Shown here in pieces: positions 6,377-6,590 of a DNA stretch of 6,590 nucleotides. The notes beneath the pieces were generated by a model that saw only the letters and a program-made list of their open reading frames with translations, was not told where the DNA came from and made no database searches. Positions within the stretch are counted from its first letter, which is position 1; each line of letters starts with the position of its first letter. The position numbers were made by a program, and so were the translations under genes. Location of the stretch: assembly GCA_002868985.1 (NCBI GenBank), contig PKTV01000007.1, forward strand, positions 1-6,590, read 5' to 3'. This stretch comes from Desulfobacteraceae bacterium. Lineage in GTDB: Bacteria > Desulfobacterota > Desulfobacteria > Desulfobacterales > UBA11574.

Positions 6377-6391
6377 TCCACGAATCGTGGA
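6377..6391. other. 15-nt perfect palindrome upstream of gspG
   Basis: TCCACGAATCGTGGA is a perfect inverted repeat with 7-nt arms around a single central A. It lies 90 nt upstream of the gspG start and 11 nt outside the left end of the fold-back repeat. It could be a dimeric repressor or activator site, or a short hairpin in the mRNA. It is not followed by a T tract on either strand, so it is not a convincing terminator. The AT-rich stretch from here to gspG (6299-6376) has no clearly spaced -35/-10 pair. Confidence 0.45.
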
Positions 6392-6402
6392 GGTATAATT
6401 GC

Positions 6403-6544
6403 GTGTCCAATTCAGAAATGAGTGATTTTTTCGTCGAGCAAGGCCGCACAAGGGTTTTCGGTGAGACGTACTCAACGTACTTCGCAGCCGGAAAGCCGCG
6501 AAGAACGCCGCTCGGCGGAAAAAGGGCCATTTATGGATGGACAC
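6403..6544. repeat. 142-bp fold-back (MITE-like) repeat between gspF and gspG
   Basis: The ends are imperfect inverted repeats: GTGTCCAATTCAGAAATG at 6403-6420 and CATTTATGGATGGACAC at 6528-6544. They pair with one bulge, one mismatch and one G.T pair. Inside them a second stem pairs TTTTTTCGTCGAGC (6426-6439) with GCTCGGCGGAAAAA (6510-6523): 14 pairs including two G.T. The central 70 nt contain a GTAC-5 nt-GTAC hairpin (6468-6480) and CTTCGC/GCGAAG arms (6480-6485 and 6498-6503). The block is visibly GC-richer than its surroundings. It encodes no transposase, and no target-site duplication is clear. It could be a non-autonomous transposable element, a REP-like dispersed repeat or a structured RNA; the sequence alone does not decide. 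All three wobble pairs are G.U only in RNA of the plus strand, antisense to the operon. Confidence 0.7.
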
Positions 6545-6590
6545 TATCTAACAAGCGTGCTCATTTCAACAATCGGCAGGCATAGCGAAA
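6544..6590 (-). CDS. gspF: GspF C-terminal end, partial (T2SS inner-membrane platform protein)
   Basis: Reading leftward from the right edge, one frame encodes SLCLPIVEMSTLVR and then TAG at 6546-6544. GspF proteins of the PulF/XcpS family typically end in a hydrophobic segment followed by a short tail like 'LLPIFEMNQLVR', so this tail fits the family well. Its position directly upstream of gspG is also where gspF is expected. GspF is the polytopic inner-membrane platform protein that couples the ATPase GspE to pseudopilus assembly. Only about 14 residues are visible, so the assignment rests on the tail motif and gene order; the membrane segments lie outside the window. The stop codon directly abuts, and shares one base with, the fold-back repeat at 6403-6544. 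Confidence 0.72.
   Translation of the reverse strand, partial: SLCLPIVEMSTLVR

Noticed and set aside
6297..6530. 77-codon minus-strand open frame between gspF and gspG
   Set aside because: Its ATG is in the terminal inverted repeat, and it runs through the fold-back element into the gspG leader. It has no convincing ribosome site and resembles no family; the plus-strand frame over the same element (6370-6585) is open as well, as expected of a repeat.
6544..6570. Possible integron attC-like 'CTAACAAGC' core next to the fold-back element
   Set aside because: These bases are explained as the gspF C-terminal codons (EMSTLVR, stop), and no paired attC core sites or integrase are visible.

Overview
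This AT-rich window carries most of a type II secretion system (T2SS) operon. Every real gene is on the minus strand, so transcription runs from the right edge to the left edge. The order is gspF (only its last codons, at the right edge), gspG, gspH, gspI, gspJ, gspK, gspL, gspM and gspN (first 100 codons, cut by the left edge). An F-G-H-I-J-K-L-M-N order ending in a GspN of the 'FPPGLKL' type, with TGGAATG-type repeats between genes, suggests a Desulfobacterota (deltaproteobacterial, perhaps Desulfobacterales) genome. The taxonomy is inference: no rRNA or other marker gene is present.

The products fit one machine. GspF is the inner-membrane platform protein. GspG is the major pseudopilin. 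GspH, GspI, GspJ and GspK are the minor pseudopilins that cap or initiate the pseudopilus. GspL and GspM link the platform to the ATPase GspE, and GspN is an accessory membrane-anchored protein. GspG, H, I and J all show the G|F-T-L-(I/L)-E prepilin cleavage signature; GspK has the Glu+5-less version normal for its family. GspE, the secretin GspD, GspC and the prepilin peptidase GspO are not in the window.

The genes look ordinary, but the spaces between them do not. T2SS genes are usually tightly packed or overlapping, whereas most junctions here are gaps of about 50-260 nt, and several hold distinct structure. F-G: a 142-bp GC-richer fold-back (MITE-like) repeat that abuts the gspF stop codon, plus a 15-nt palindrome. 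G-H: a 12-nt palindrome and a small hairpin. I-J: an AT-rich 173-nt spacer with a stem-loop. J-K: a TGGAATG-type repeat forming 23-nt inverted arms. K-L: a near-consensus sigma70 promoter (TTGACA, 17 nt, TATATT). L-M: a 45-codon open frame that starts at TGATG on the gspL stop and ends across the gspM start. Only M-N has the classical TAATG overlap.

The most testable ideas are that gspL-M-N has its own promoter inside the operon, that the F-G spacer holds a mobile or structured-RNA element, and that a small unannotated basic protein may be encoded between gspL and gspM. I saw no tRNA, rRNA, CRISPR array, convincing rho-independent terminator or full insertion sequence.
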